A stretch of DNA of 64,000 nt from Shimia sp965227725 (GCF_965227725.1 NZ_CBDDGH010000005.1:744001-808000), one strand, 5' to 3'. Positions 45,105 to 53,291 are shown, counted from the first letter of the stretch. Translations and numbers: made by a program. The notes: generated from the sequence alone by a model not told the origin.

Positions 45105-45521
45105 TTAAGCCAGCGCGGCCCGTATCTTATCGGCCTGTGCCTTCAGCACGTCAAAATCGGCCATAGTACCGGGCGGGCGCACACCCACGCCCTCATGGCG
45201 CGGCAACACGTGATAATGCAGGTGGAACACCTCCTGCCCCCCCGCAGCCTCATTGAACTGCTGAACGGTCACACCATCCGCATCAAACGCCTTCATCACC
45301 GCATGGCCCATCTTCTGAACCGTTTTCAGACAGGCGGCGAGCTGCTCTGGGGTTGCGTCCAGCATATTGCGGCAAGGCGTTTTCGGGATCACCAGACAAT
45401 GGCCATCCGCGCGCGGCATGATGTCCATAAACACATAGGTGTCTTCATCCTCATAGAGTTTCTCGCTCGGGATTTCGCCCCGCAGGATTTTCGCAAAAAT
45501 ATTGTCGCTGTCATAAGACAT
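45105..45521 (-). CDS. HIT-family nucleotide hydrolase/transferase
   Basis: Starting at 45521 (MSYDSDNIFAKILRGEIPSE) the protein has 138 residues. The histidine triad reads EVFHLHYHVLPRHEG (HxHxH) near residue 98, and the N-terminal FAKILRGEIPSEKLYEDEDT is the usual Hint-type opening. Hint enzymes hydrolyse nucleoside phosphoramidates. An upstream in-frame start would add 31 low-quality residues and was rejected. Confidence 0.93.
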   Translation of the reverse strand: MSYDSDNIFAKILRGEIPSEKLYEDEDTYVFMDIMPRADGHCLVIPKTPCRNMLDATPEQLAACLKTVQKMGHAVMKAFDADGVTVQQFNEAAGGQEVFHLHYHVLPRHEGVGVRPPGTMADFDVLKAQADKIRAALA

Positions 45522-45644
45522 GGCCACGCCGCTCCGCTGTGGTGGTGTTCGTTGGCCGCCAAGGTGCCTCTGCCACCCCCCAAGTGCAAGCCGATTTGCA
45601 ATGACACTCCGCATGGGAGGTGAACAGAAAGCCGCGCGGGCGGC

Positions 45645-46088
45645 TCAGAAGCTCATACGCGCATCCGCCGCCATCATCGCCTGCGCCATGGCACCGGGTT
45701 TGGCGACACCCACACCTTCCAGTAGGATCTCCGGCCCCTGCCCCAATCCCGGCAGATAAAGCGCGCAGACCTCAACCTTTGCACCGGGCATGGTCATGAT
45801 CTTTTGCATCAGCCCCTGCGGGCTCACATCCATCGGCGGTTGCCCGGCAGTGGCGCTCTCCGGTGCCTCTTTCAGCGCCAGGTCACCGCCCGCCTCACAC
45901 AGCAACACATGCGGGGCCGCCCCCTGTTGCGCCGCCTGAAGGGTCAACACCATCGCCATCAACTGCGTCTGCGGTACGGCCTCGGTCAGAATGGTTACCA
46001 GCTTTGGCGCCTCCTGCGCTGCCGCGGAGCCAGCATAAAGACAAAGCGCAGCGGCAGCGGTCGCAAGGTGTGTTTTCAATCGGGTCAC
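45645..46088 (-). CDS. Exported DsrE-like protein
   Basis: The 147-residue product has a signal peptide (about 1-24, ending GSAAAQ). The mature part has a DsrE/peroxiredoxin-like Rossmann layout (LVTILTEAVPQTQLMAMVLT, then APHVLLCEAGGDLAL). Single cysteines occur at LLCEAG and VEVCALYLPG, the latter at the position where DsrE-like proteins often carry their reactive Cys. Periplasmic sulfur handling is possible but unproven. Confidence 0.7.
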   Translation of the reverse strand: MTRLKTHLATAAAALCLYAGSAAAQEAPKLVTILTEAVPQTQLMAMVLTLQAAQQGAAPHVLLCEAGGDLALKEAPESATAGQPPMDVSPQGLMQKIMTMPGAKVEVCALYLPGLGQGPEILLEGVGVAKPGAMAQAMMAADARMSF

Positions 46089-46234
46089 AATGGCATCCTT
46101 TCATCCATAAATCAGACAGATGCCCGCAAAGGGAGATTGCGGAGACATCTCTGGAAGTCACAGCACCACAAAGCGATCTCAGTGCCTTTGATCGAAGTCA
46201 TATACATTCATTTTTGCGAATGTGATTCTCCTCA

Positions 46235-46264
46235 AAAAAGAAAAGGCACCCCCGAAGGGATGCC
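46235..46264 (-). terminator. Intrinsic terminator after acuI
   Basis: On the minus strand GGCATCCC pairs with GGGGTGCC (one wobble) around TTCG and is followed by TTTTCTTTTTT. It lies 26 bases past the acuI stop. Confidence 0.85.
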
Positions 46265-46289
46265 CTGATACGTTCACTATCAGTGTGTG

Positions 46290-47282
46290 TCAGGCGTTCA
46301 CATCCACCACAACACGCCCCTGAACCTGACCTTTCAGAATATCTGCGCCCAGTTGCGGCAGATCCGACAGGCTCGCAGGCTTTACCATTGCTTCCAGCTT
46401 CTCCATCGGCAGATCTGTGGCGATCCGCTGCCAGGCCCGCACACGGTCCTCATAGGGGCGCATCACAGAGTCGATGCCGAGGAGGTTCACGCCACGCAGC
46501 AGGAAGGGGATCACGGTTGCAGGCAACCCAGCGCCACCCGCGAGACCAACAGCCGCAACCGAGCCGCCATATTTCACCTGACCCAGCACACGGGCCAGCA
46601 TGGCGCCGCCCACAGCGTCAATACATCCCGCCCAGGTCTCGCTTTCCATGGGGCGCTTGATGGTCTCGTTCAGCTCTTCGCGCGCCACAATCTGGGTCAC
46701 GCCCAGCGACTTCAGATAGTCCGCTGTCTCCGGACGCCCGGTGACACCGGCAACCTCATAGCCAAGGTTCGCCAGGATCGCCACAGCCACAGAGCCGACG
46801 CCCCCCGCCGCACCGGTCACCAGAACCGGACCTTTCTCAGGCGTCACACCGTGATCCTCAAGCGCCATAACCGACAGCATGGAGGTAAAGCCCGCCGTGC
46901 CCACAGCCATGGCCTGTTTGGTGCTCAGCCCTTCCGGCAGCGGCACCAGCCAATCACCGTTCACGCGCGCTTTCTGGCCGTAACCGCCCCAATGCACCTC
47001 ACCCACGCGCCAGCCGGTCAGCACAACCTTGTCGCCCGGCTTGTAGCGCTCATCCTCAGAGCTCTCCACCGTGCCGGCAAAATCGATGCCCGGCACATGC
47101 GGATAGGCGCGCACCAGCCCGCCGCCCTTGGGTGACAGGCACAGCCCGTCTTTGTAGTTCACCGTGGAATATTCCACCGCAACGGTCACATTTCCTTCGG
47201 GCAGCTGGCTCTCGTCCAGCTCCTGAATGGCCCCGCTGGCAAGACCATCCTCACCCTGCGTCATCACCAATGCCTTAAACAT
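46290..47282 (-). CDS. acuI: Acrylyl-CoA reductase AcuI-type MDR oxidoreductase
   Basis: This 330-residue zinc-free MDR enzyme matches the AcuI/YhdH subfamily: STVNYKDGLCLSPKGG near residue 40, VPGIDFAGTVESSED near 63, and the NADPH loop VTGAAGGVGSVAVAILANLG near 150. AcuI reduces acryloyl-CoA to propionyl-CoA and detoxifies acrylate made from DMSP. It lies downstream of dmdA on the same strand with a 105-bp gap containing a dispersed repeat, and a good terminator follows. The dmdA-acuI order is known from other roseobacters. Confidence 0.9.
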   Translation of the reverse strand: MFKALVMTQGEDGLASGAIQELDESQLPEGNVTVAVEYSTVNYKDGLCLSPKGGGLVRAYPHVPGIDFAGTVESSEDERYKPGDKVVLTGWRVGEVHWGGYGQKARVNGDWLVPLPEGLSTKQAMAVGTAGFTSMLSVMALEDHGVTPEKGPVLVTGAAGGVGSVAVAILANLGYEVAGVTGRPETADYLKSLGVTQIVAREELNETIKRPMESETWAGCIDAVGGAMLARVLGQVKYGGSVAAVGLAGGAGLPATVIPFLLRGVNLLGIDSVMRPYEDRVRAWQRIATDLPMEKLEAMVKPASLSDLPQLGADILKGQVQGRVVVDVNA

Positions 47283-47330
47283 CTCATCTCTCCTAACTGT
47301 TGCGCCAAACGCCCTTGGCGCATGTCATTT

Positions 47331-47366
47331 CAGGTTTCTCATTCTCAAAATATCCCCGCCGGAGGC
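47331..47366 (+). repeat. Dispersed intergenic repeat, copy 2
   Basis: The core AAATATCCCCGCCGGAGGC (47348-47366) is identical to the copy at 58.6 kb. It sits between dmdA and acuI, so it is carried in antisense orientation if the two are co-transcribed. Confidence 0.75.
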
Positions 47367-47387
47367 ATCCAACCTCCGCCGCAGGTG

Positions 47388-48491
47388 TCAGCTCCAGAAA
47401 GCTTCCCAGACCGTGGCCGCACGCACCCCATCCGGTGTCAGAACATCCAGCTCGGTGCCACTGTTCCAATGGGTCATGCGGACCATGCCGATGGCCACAT
47501 TGGTGGCAAAATCCGGCGACCAGGCTGCACTGCTCACATTGCCCACATGCTGATCTCCATCCATCACCGGCCACAGCCGGTCACAGGGCGGCACGGCCTC
47601 CCCATGGATTTCAATCGGCCGGATCTGGCGCACGGGCCCTTCCTGTGCCACCCGTAACAATGCATCGCGCCCGACACAGCCAATCGCGGTGTTGGTGTTA
47701 CAGAACCGCCCAAGCCCGCATTCATGGGGCGTGTTGTCGTCGGTCATGTCATTGCCATAGCTCAGCAATCCACCCTCAATCCGTTCAATCAGATTAGGGC
47801 AGCCCGCGTGCACATCCAGATCTTTGCCCGCCTCCATCAGCGCGTTCCACAGGGGCATGCCAATGTCGCTGCCTTCCACGTAAATTTCAAACCCGCCCTG
47901 TTTGGAGTAGCCCGAGCGTGCCACCACCAGATTGCGCCCCTGAAAATCAAACCAGCCAAAGCGGAAGAATTTCACGTCGCGGATCTTGTCGCCAAACACC
48001 CGCGCCATCAGCTTTTCGGCCTTGGGGCCTTGCACCGCCAGCGGGCTCACATCCGGCTCATCCACCAGCACATCCAGACGATACCCATAGGCGATGCCCT
48101 TGACCCAGAACAGCAGGTCACTGTCGGCAATGGAAATCCACCAGCGATCTTCGGCCAGTTTAACCGCCACCGGATCATTCAGCATTCCGCCAGTCTCATC
48201 GACAATCGGCACATAGAAACACTGCCCCGGCAGCATTGATCTCAGATCGCGTGGGGTCAGCATCTGCATCAAGCGTCCGGCATCCGGTCCACGCAGTTCC
48301 ACCTGGCGCTCTACGGCCACGTCCCAGATTTGCACCGCTGTCTTGAGGTGACGGTAGTCTTCTTCAACCGAGCGGAACACCGTCGGAAGAAGCATCCGGT
48401 TGTAAACCGTGTAGGCTTTCACACCGGCCGCTTCGACACCGTCAGAGAACGGCGTGCGGCGCAGGCGCCGGGATGGAGAAATCAAAGCCAT
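47388..48491 (-). CDS. dmdA: Dimethylsulfoniopropionate demethylase
   Basis: The 367-residue protein closely follows DmdA in length and motifs from the first residues (SPSRRLRRTPFSDGVEAAGV, YTVYNRMLLPTV), through SPLAVQGPKAEKLMARVFG and RSGYSKQGGFEIYVEGSD, to the end. DmdA moves a methyl group from DMSP to tetrahydrofolate, giving methylmercaptopropionate; the fold is that of GcvT. The family also contains look-alike aminomethyltransferases, but the N-terminal match and the adjacent acuI make DmdA much more likely. The start overlaps the end of the DinB-like gene by 10 bases. Confidence 0.9.
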   Translation of the reverse strand: MALISPSRRLRRTPFSDGVEAAGVKAYTVYNRMLLPTVFRSVEEDYRHLKTAVQIWDVAVERQVELRGPDAGRLMQMLTPRDLRSMLPGQCFYVPIVDETGGMLNDPVAVKLAEDRWWISIADSDLLFWVKGIAYGYRLDVLVDEPDVSPLAVQGPKAEKLMARVFGDKIRDVKFFRFGWFDFQGRNLVVARSGYSKQGGFEIYVEGSDIGMPLWNALMEAGKDLDVHAGCPNLIERIEGGLLSYGNDMTDDNTPHECGLGRFCNTNTAIGCVGRDALLRVAQEGPVRQIRPIEIHGEAVPPCDRLWPVMDGDQHVGNVSSAAWSPDFATNVAIGMVRMTHWNSGTELDVLTPDGVRAATVWEAFWS

Positions 48492-48997
48492 GTCGCGCCC
48501 TCCGGCAACAACGCCACATCTGTATCGCCGGGATCATGTCCAATGCTGGTCAGCATGGCATGGATCTGGCCACGGTGATGGGTCTGGTGGTTAAAAAGCT
48601 GCACCACACATTGCGCAACCGGTTTTTGCATATCCGCATTCAGCATTTGGGCGTGCCATTTCAGATCGCCTTCCAGATCCTCCGCGCGCAGCGCCTCGGC
48701 CCACGCAGCGATCCGCCGGTCCACGGCCAATCTCTCTTCAGACCAAAGCGCATAGGTCGCACAAAGCTCTGCATGCTGCTTGGCAGGCACTTTTGGCCCC
48801 TCGCCCCCATCCAGACGGCTGATCCACAGGGTATCGCCCCACAGAATGTGGTTGAGCGTCGCCATGATCGAGCAAAAAAAGGCCCCGCGATCCTCGCGCA
48901 GCTCTGCATCGCTCAAAGTGTCGCAAACACTGCGCAACTGACTGTTTTGCCAAGCATTATAACGCGCCATCATCTGACAGTACGCAGGCGAAATCAT
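48482..48997 (-). CDS. DinB-family protein
   Basis: This 171-residue four-helix-bundle protein carries the DinB/YfiT-type metal ligands: His in ATLNHILWGD near residue 48, and the HxxxH-like pair in LFNHQTHHRGQIHAM near residue 138. Members act as metal-dependent thiol S-transferases or are of unknown role. It overlaps dmdA (10 bases) and shares a boundary base with the DUF1326 gene, which argues for one transcript with dmdA. Confidence 0.88.
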   Translation of the reverse strand: MISPAYCQMMARYNAWQNSQLRSVCDTLSDAELREDRGAFFCSIMATLNHILWGDTLWISRLDGGEGPKVPAKQHAELCATYALWSEERLAVDRRIAAWAEALRAEDLEGDLKWHAQMLNADMQKPVAQCVVQLFNHQTHHRGQIHAMLTSIGHDPGDTDVALLPEGATWL

Positions 48998-49701
48998 TAC
49001 CGCGGACCTTTCCAGTCGATCGGGCAGATCTCTGCGGATTTGCCGCCAAAGTCCCAGACCCGGCCAAAGTCGCGCACTTTGGATTTCGTGCCCACAGCGG
49101 CAATGATGTCCGGCCCCATCCAGTATTTGGAGTTGGAAATCATCACCGGATGATCCGGGCTTGCGCCCTCCAGCATTTCCACCTCGCCCTGAATTTTGCG
49201 CCCCACATAGAGCGCACGCTTCTTGCCGTCGCGAATGATGTCGACCTTTTCACGCTCTGCGGAGAAGATGTCGCTCACCAGCATGGTAAAGAGCCCCGTG
49301 GTGCCGCCCGCTTGACCCGAGAAGATCTGCAACAGTCCGTTGTAGGCCTTGCCGCTCGCGCGCTCATCCACATAGGCCGCAACGCGCCAGTCGCCCTCAG
49401 CCATCTTGCCGGGGATATAGACCATCAGACCCACATTCAGCCCGCTCAGGTCTTCGCCCTCATAATGCCCCTCATCAATGGCAATCGCCATCCAGGCCTT
49501 ACAGTCGCCTTCGGTGGGCGGATGCTGCCCCAGTGAGACCACGCAGGGGCAAAATACGGTGCAGGAACAGTTCAGGATCAACTCGCCTTTGATCGCCCAT
49601 TCCGTCGGCGTCATCTTGCGGCGCTTGGGGTTGCTCATCCGGTTGTCGATCCGCTGTGACACCGGCAGTTTTTCTGCGTCAGGTTTACGCTCCAAAGCCA
49701 T
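48997..49701 (-). CDS. DUF1326 protein with N-terminal Cys cluster
   Basis: This 234-residue protein starts after GGAGGATAA. Following a basic 38-residue lead, the DUF1326 domain opens with LILNCSCTVFCPCVVSLGQH, a CSC...CPC cluster that could bind a metal. The rest (GLMVYIPGKMAEGDWRVAAY, TGLFTMLVSDIFSAEREKVD) matches the family. DUF1326 genes commonly pair with DUF2182 genes, as here (two-base gap). The function of the pair is not established to my knowledge. Confidence 0.85.
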   Translation of the reverse strand: MALERKPDAEKLPVSQRIDNRMSNPKRRKMTPTEWAIKGELILNCSCTVFCPCVVSLGQHPPTEGDCKAWMAIAIDEGHYEGEDLSGLNVGLMVYIPGKMAEGDWRVAAYVDERASGKAYNGLLQIFSGQAGGTTGLFTMLVSDIFSAEREKVDIIRDGKKRALYVGRKIQGEVEMLEGASPDHPVMISNSKYWMGPDIIAAVGTKSKVRDFGRVWDFGGKSAEICPIDWKGPR

Positions 49702-49703
49702 GT

Positions 49704-50507
49704 TTATCCTCCATAAAACAAGTTTGGCATGGCGATCAGAACGCCACCCCCAGCAATCAGCGCCACGCCCATGGGTTTGGTCACCCGATGGCCAATCTGT
49801 GGCAGTTTCTCAAGCACCATGAAAAGCGTGGCGAGGCCCATCCACAACAGGCTCATCACGCCACCCACAAAACCCAGCGCCATAAAGCCCCAGCAACAGC
49901 CGACACAAAAGGCCCCCAGCCCAAGCCCCATGCGCAGCCCACCCCCAAAACCGGTGCGCCAGTGGCCAAGGAAATAGGTCATCGGGCTGTGGCACACGCC
50001 ATGGCACACCTCTTTGGCACGGGTGAACTGAAACGCGCCCACAACAATCAGCAGACCTGCCGACACCCAGGGGCTTTTCGCAATGCCCAGCATGTCGATC
50101 ACGCCGCCAAACAGCAGAGCAAGCTGCACTCCCGTGATCACCGCCGCAAAGGCCACCCAGACAATCAGATAGCCCAGCAAAACGCCAATCCAGCCGCCCC
50201 AGCTGCCATCCGCAGAACTCATCAGGCGCTGATAATTGGTCAATGTGGGCACCATGGTCGGCAGCATCATCGCCGCCATCATCACCGCCCACATCACAAA
50301 CAGCGGGCCGAAATTCGCCATTGGCATATACATCGGCATGCGCGGATCCATCGCTGCCATGCGCGCGCCCATCTCGCCAGGGCGCCCGATCAGATCCACG
50401 TCCATCGACATGGCCATATCGTACATGACCCACCATGCTGCCAGAATGGCAGCAAAGAAACTCAGCCATAAAATGCTTCTTACGGAAAGAAAATCAAAGC
50501 GCGACAT
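49704..50507 (-). CDS. DUF2182 predicted metal-binding membrane protein
   Basis: The 267-residue protein has about seven membrane segments. It carries Met-rich periplasm-facing loops (MGARMAAMDPRMPMYMPMAN), the motif KEVCHGVCHSPMTYFLGHW near residue 165, and FCVGCCWGFMALGF near 200. These Cys, His and Met clusters suggest metal (perhaps copper) binding, which is inference. It is the first gene of the minus-strand run leading to dmdA-acuI and is divergent from the FadR-type regulator. Confidence 0.85.
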   Translation of the reverse strand: MSRFDFLSVRSILWLSFFAAILAAWWVMYDMAMSMDVDLIGRPGEMGARMAAMDPRMPMYMPMANFGPLFVMWAVMMAAMMLPTMVPTLTNYQRLMSSADGSWGGWIGVLLGYLIVWVAFAAVITGVQLALLFGGVIDMLGIAKSPWVSAGLLIVVGAFQFTRAKEVCHGVCHSPMTYFLGHWRTGFGGGLRMGLGLGAFCVGCCWGFMALGFVGGVMSLLWMGLATLFMVLEKLPQIGHRVTKPMGVALIAGGGVLIAMPNLFYGG

Positions 50508-50543
50508 CTCCCCTCCCTTGGCGACTCGTGCATTTCCCTATTT

Positions 50544-50560
50544 AATGTCAGACAATTGAA
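50544..50560. promoter_or_regulatory. FadR-type operator candidate O1
   Basis: AATGTCAGACAATTGAA contains the palindrome TGTC-A-GACA, which resembles GntR/FCD-type operators. It lies 37 bp upstream of the DUF2182 start. Confidence 0.6.
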
Positions 50561-50576
50561 GGTGCAGCAAACATTA

Positions 50577-50593
50577 AATGTCAGACAAATGAA
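50577..50593. promoter_or_regulatory. FadR-type operator candidate O2
   Basis: AATGTCAGACAAATGAA differs from O1 at one of 17 positions and lies 33 bp from it, about three helical turns. It covers the regulator's own ATG, as expected for autorepression. Confidence 0.6.
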
Positions 50594-51335
50594 AATTGAC
50601 CCCAAAAGCTCCGCCGACCTTTCGGCGCAAATCGCCAAATCGATCCGGGACGCCATCATTTCTGGGGAGATGATCGTGGATGAGCGCCTACCCTCAGAGG
50701 CGGAACTGGCAGATCAGTTTCAGGTCTCCCGCCCCACAGTGCGCGAGGCGCTCAAACGTCTGGCCGCGCAAAACCTGATCCGCACACAGCGTGGCGCCTC
50801 CGGCGGGGCCTTTGTGCGCAGGCTGTCTTATGACGAGGCCTTTGCCCAGCATATCACAACCAGCACGCTTTTGCTCTCCATGAATGCGGTGGATTTTGAA
50901 ACCGCCTGTGAGGCCCGCTTTGCGCTGGAGCGCGCCTGCGCCCCCCTATCAGCGAAACGCCGCACCCCGGATCATCTGGCCACCATGCGCGCTGAAATCC
51001 ATCGTCAGGCCCAGCCCGGCCTGTCAGACGAGCGGTTTTGTGATTCAGATGTGGCATTTCACCGCGCGCTGGTGGATGGGGCCTCCAATCCGGTGCTGTC
51101 TTACCAACTGGCGGGCGCGGTTGAGGCGATGCAGCCCCTGATGAACATGATCACCTTCACCCAGCGCAACCGCGATGTGATCATCGGTTTGCACACTCGC
51201 ATCGCAGACGCTGTGGAGACGCAGGACAGCACCGCCGCAGACACCGCGCTGGCTGAACTCACGGCCTACACCCTGACACTCGGAGAAGAGGCCATGGCCG
51301 CCCGCGCCGCTGCCAAGGCGCAGTCAGAGCGATAA
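50589..51335 (+). CDS. GntR-family (FadR/FCD type) regulator
   Basis: Starting at ATG 50589 (MKIDPKSSADLSAQIAKSIR) the protein has 248 residues. The winged helix (about 12-75) shows LPSEAELADQFQVSRPTVRE. The FCD ligand domain (about 95-235) has the metal-ligand pattern FCDSDVAFHRALVDGASNPV with a later His in IGLHTRIADAV. Such regulators respond to organic acids or acyl-CoAs. It is divergent from the DUF2182-to-acuI run and two operator candidates lie between, so it probably controls both itself and that run. A TTG start at 50556 is possible but would put O2 inside the gene. Confidence 0.88.
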   Translation: MKIDPKSSADLSAQIAKSIRDAIISGEMIVDERLPSEAELADQFQVSRPTVREALKRLAAQNLIRTQRGASGGAFVRRLSYDEAFAQHITTSTLLLSMNAVDFETACEARFALERACAPLSAKRRTPDHLATMRAEIHRQAQPGLSDERFCDSDVAFHRALVDGASNPVLSYQLAGAVEAMQPLMNMITFTQRNRDVIIGLHTRIADAVETQDSTAADTALAELTAYTLTLGEEAMAARAAAKAQSER

Positions 51336-51446
51336 GCCATCTCCTGCCTTCCCAAGGCAGCTCACGAATTTGTGTGCGCCTTCACTGCAGGGCTGTGGCA
51401 CACTTTTGAGGACCGCACCTGTTCTTTCCGAGAAAGGAGCCTCCTC

Positions 51447-51932
51447 ATGAATACCCCCTACTACAACCGCCGCCGCTTTCTCATCGGGGCGGGTCTTGCT
51501 GGCACTGCAATGGCGGCAGGCCTTGTGTCCCCCGCGCAGGCCGCAGGGTTGAAACCCACCCAAACCATGCGCGGCGGCTCAAACAATTACCGCCCCAATG
51601 CGCCGCTGGTGGATCGTCTCGGCTCAGGTTTCATTGTCTCCGGCACCGTTCTGCGCGCTGGAAACGGCGCACCGGTCGCCAACACCCGCATCCAGATCTG
51701 GGCCGCAACCACACTTGGCGGAGAGCGAGAGCCGCGCAATCACGGCTCGGTACTGACCCGCGCAGACGGCAGCTACAGTCTGGAGATGGAGCAGATCGTG
51801 CCAAACTTCGGAGAGCCGCATGCCCATCTCGCTTATGACGACGGGGCCTATAAAACGCTCTTCCTGCGTCCCGTGATGCCAAGCGCGCAAGACACCTCGC
51901 TCACCGTCGATTTTGTGCTGCAGCCTGCCTAG
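51447..51932 (+). CDS. Tat-exported intradiol-dioxygenase-like protein
   Basis: The start at 51447 gives 161 residues with a twin-arginine signal (NRRRFLIGAGLAGTAMAAGL). The mature domain has the beta-sandwich look of intradiol ring-cleavage dioxygenases (VSGTVLRAGNGAPVANTRIQ, RADGSYSLEM), and the FGEPHAHLAYDDG segment may supply the His ligands. It is shorter than classical catechol dioxygenases. Activity and substrate are unknown. It ends one base before the ferric-reductase-like gene, so they are coupled. Confidence 0.7.
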   Translation: MNTPYYNRRRFLIGAGLAGTAMAAGLVSPAQAAGLKPTQTMRGGSNNYRPNAPLVDRLGSGFIVSGTVLRAGNGAPVANTRIQIWAATTLGGEREPRNHGSVLTRADGSYSLEMEQIVPNFGEPHAHLAYDDGAYKTLFLRPVMPSAQDTSLTVDFVLQPA

Positions 51933-51933
51933 C

Positions 51934-52566
51934 ATGGCAGAAGTGACAGAGAAGCCCATAGCCACGCCTGGCAAGGCCGCGCTCATCTGGAGTGCGCTGG
52001 GTCTGGCATTGCTGCTGCCGCTGATCATAGCCGCCCAGAGCCCCTATCTTGCCTATCGCAACCTCGCCTATATCCTGGCCGGGTTTGCGGGCATCATCGC
52101 GCTGCTGCTGTTTTTTGTGCAACCTTTGCTGGCGGCCAACCAGCTACCCGGCCTGCGCCCGCGCAGCGCCCGTCTCTGGCACCGCGCCACGGGCAGCCTG
52201 ATCCTGATCGCCGTGGCCGTACACATCGGAGGGCTCTATCTGACCAGCCCGCCGGATGCTTTGGATGCGCTCCTGCTGGTCGCGCCTACGCCATTTTCCG
52301 TCTACGGCGCGATTGCCTTCTATGGGCTGATCATAACCGCGCTGCTGGTCACGCTGCGCCAGCGTTTGCCGCTGCGGTTTCTGCATTGGTCGATCCTGCA
52401 CAACACGCTGGCCCTGATCATCGTGATCTCCACCGTGGTGCATGCCCTGCTGATCGAAGGCACCATGGGCACGGTTTCAAAATGGCTCACCTGCATAGCC
52501 GTACTTGCAATCACCCTCTGGGTGCTTTGGGACGTTCGCATACGCCGCCCGCGCCGTCGCCGCTAA
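51934..52566 (+). CDS. Ferric-reductase-like transmembrane protein
   Basis: This 210-residue protein has six hydrophobic segments and the paired histidines of the ferric reductase-like domain in two helices: LWHRATGSLILIAVAVHIGG and LHWSILHNTLALIIVISTVV followed by HALL. These would coordinate heme across the membrane. There is no FAD/NAD domain, so it resembles YedZ/MsrQ-like membrane partners. The preceding exported dioxygenase-like protein is a natural electron-transfer partner. ATG 51934 was chosen; an upstream start overlapping the dioxygenase gene is possible. Confidence 0.75.
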   Translation: MAEVTEKPIATPGKAALIWSALGLALLLPLIIAAQSPYLAYRNLAYILAGFAGIIALLLFFVQPLLAANQLPGLRPRSARLWHRATGSLILIAVAVHIGGLYLTSPPDALDALLLVAPTPFSVYGAIAFYGLIITALLVTLRQRLPLRFLHWSILHNTLALIIVISTVVHALLIEGTMGTVSKWLTCIAVLAITLWVLWDVRIRRPRRRR

Positions 52567-52643
52567 AACCTGCTTGCGGTTTGCCGCGTCAAACGCTTTT
52601 CTCCGCCAAAACGGGCAAAACGCCCGACGGACAGGAGACCCCC

Positions 52644-53291
52644 ATGCGCCCCACTGATCATCTGCGAGAGCTTGCCGGAGAAGACTGGATCGCCGCCACA
52701 ACCCACCCGTTTTGCGCAGAGCTTGCAGAGGGCACATTGGATCTGGACAAAATGCGCTGGTATCTGGCGCAAGACTACCAGTTCATCGACGGCTTTGTAC
52801 GCCTCTTGGCCAGCGCCATTGCCCATGCGCCGTCACTCTCTGATTCTGTTCCGGCAGCGCAGTTTCTGGCCTTGGTCACAGGTCCGGAAAACACCTACTT
52901 CCTGCGCTCCTTTGAGGCGCTGGGCATGGACGAAGCCGCCCAGACCCCGCCGCCCGCTGCCCCCACCGAAGGTTTCATCGCGCTGATGGCAGAGGCCGCG
53001 GCCTCCGGCCGCTATGAGTTGATGCTGGCGGTGCTCGTGGTCGCTGAATGGGTCTACCTCAGCTGGGCCACCCCGGTGAACCCGCCCAAAGAGGATCTGC
53101 CGTTCTATTTTGCCGAGTGGATCACCCTGCACGCGGGCGAAGGCTTCGAAGGCGTGGTGGACTATCTGCGTGGCCAGTTGGATGCGGTTTGGGCAACGCT
53201 GTCTGATGAGGCCAAAGCAGAAGTGGAGGCGTTGTTTCTGCGCGCCGCCAAACTGGAGCGCGCCTTCTGGGATGCGTCCTACGCGGCCTAG
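52644..53291 (+). CDS. TenA-family protein (lacking the catalytic Cys)
   Basis: The start at 52644 after ACAGGAGACC gives 215 residues. TenA proteins hydrolyse thiamin breakdown products in pyrimidine salvage. The N-terminal THPFCAELAEGTLDLDKMRW and YLAQDYQFIDGF motifs are typical. At the position of the usual catalytic cysteine (CYW) this protein reads VVAEWVYLSWA, placing it with the Glu-type (TenA_E) group. No TPP riboswitch was seen upstream. It is co-directional with the ferric-reductase-like gene, 77 bases away. Confidence 0.85.
   Translation: MRPTDHLRELAGEDWIAATTHPFCAELAEGTLDLDKMRWYLAQDYQFIDGFVRLLASAIAHAPSLSDSVPAAQFLALVTGPENTYFLRSFEALGMDEAAQTPPPAAPTEGFIALMAEAAASGRYELMLAVLVVAEWVYLSWATPVNPPKEDLPFYFAEWITLHAGEGFEGVVDYLRGQLDAVWATLSDEAKAEVEALFLRAAKLERAFWDASYAA

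Noticed and set aside
52567..52643. TPP riboswitch ahead of the tenA-like gene
   Set aside because: The 77-bp gap is too short and lacks the conserved thi-box sequences.
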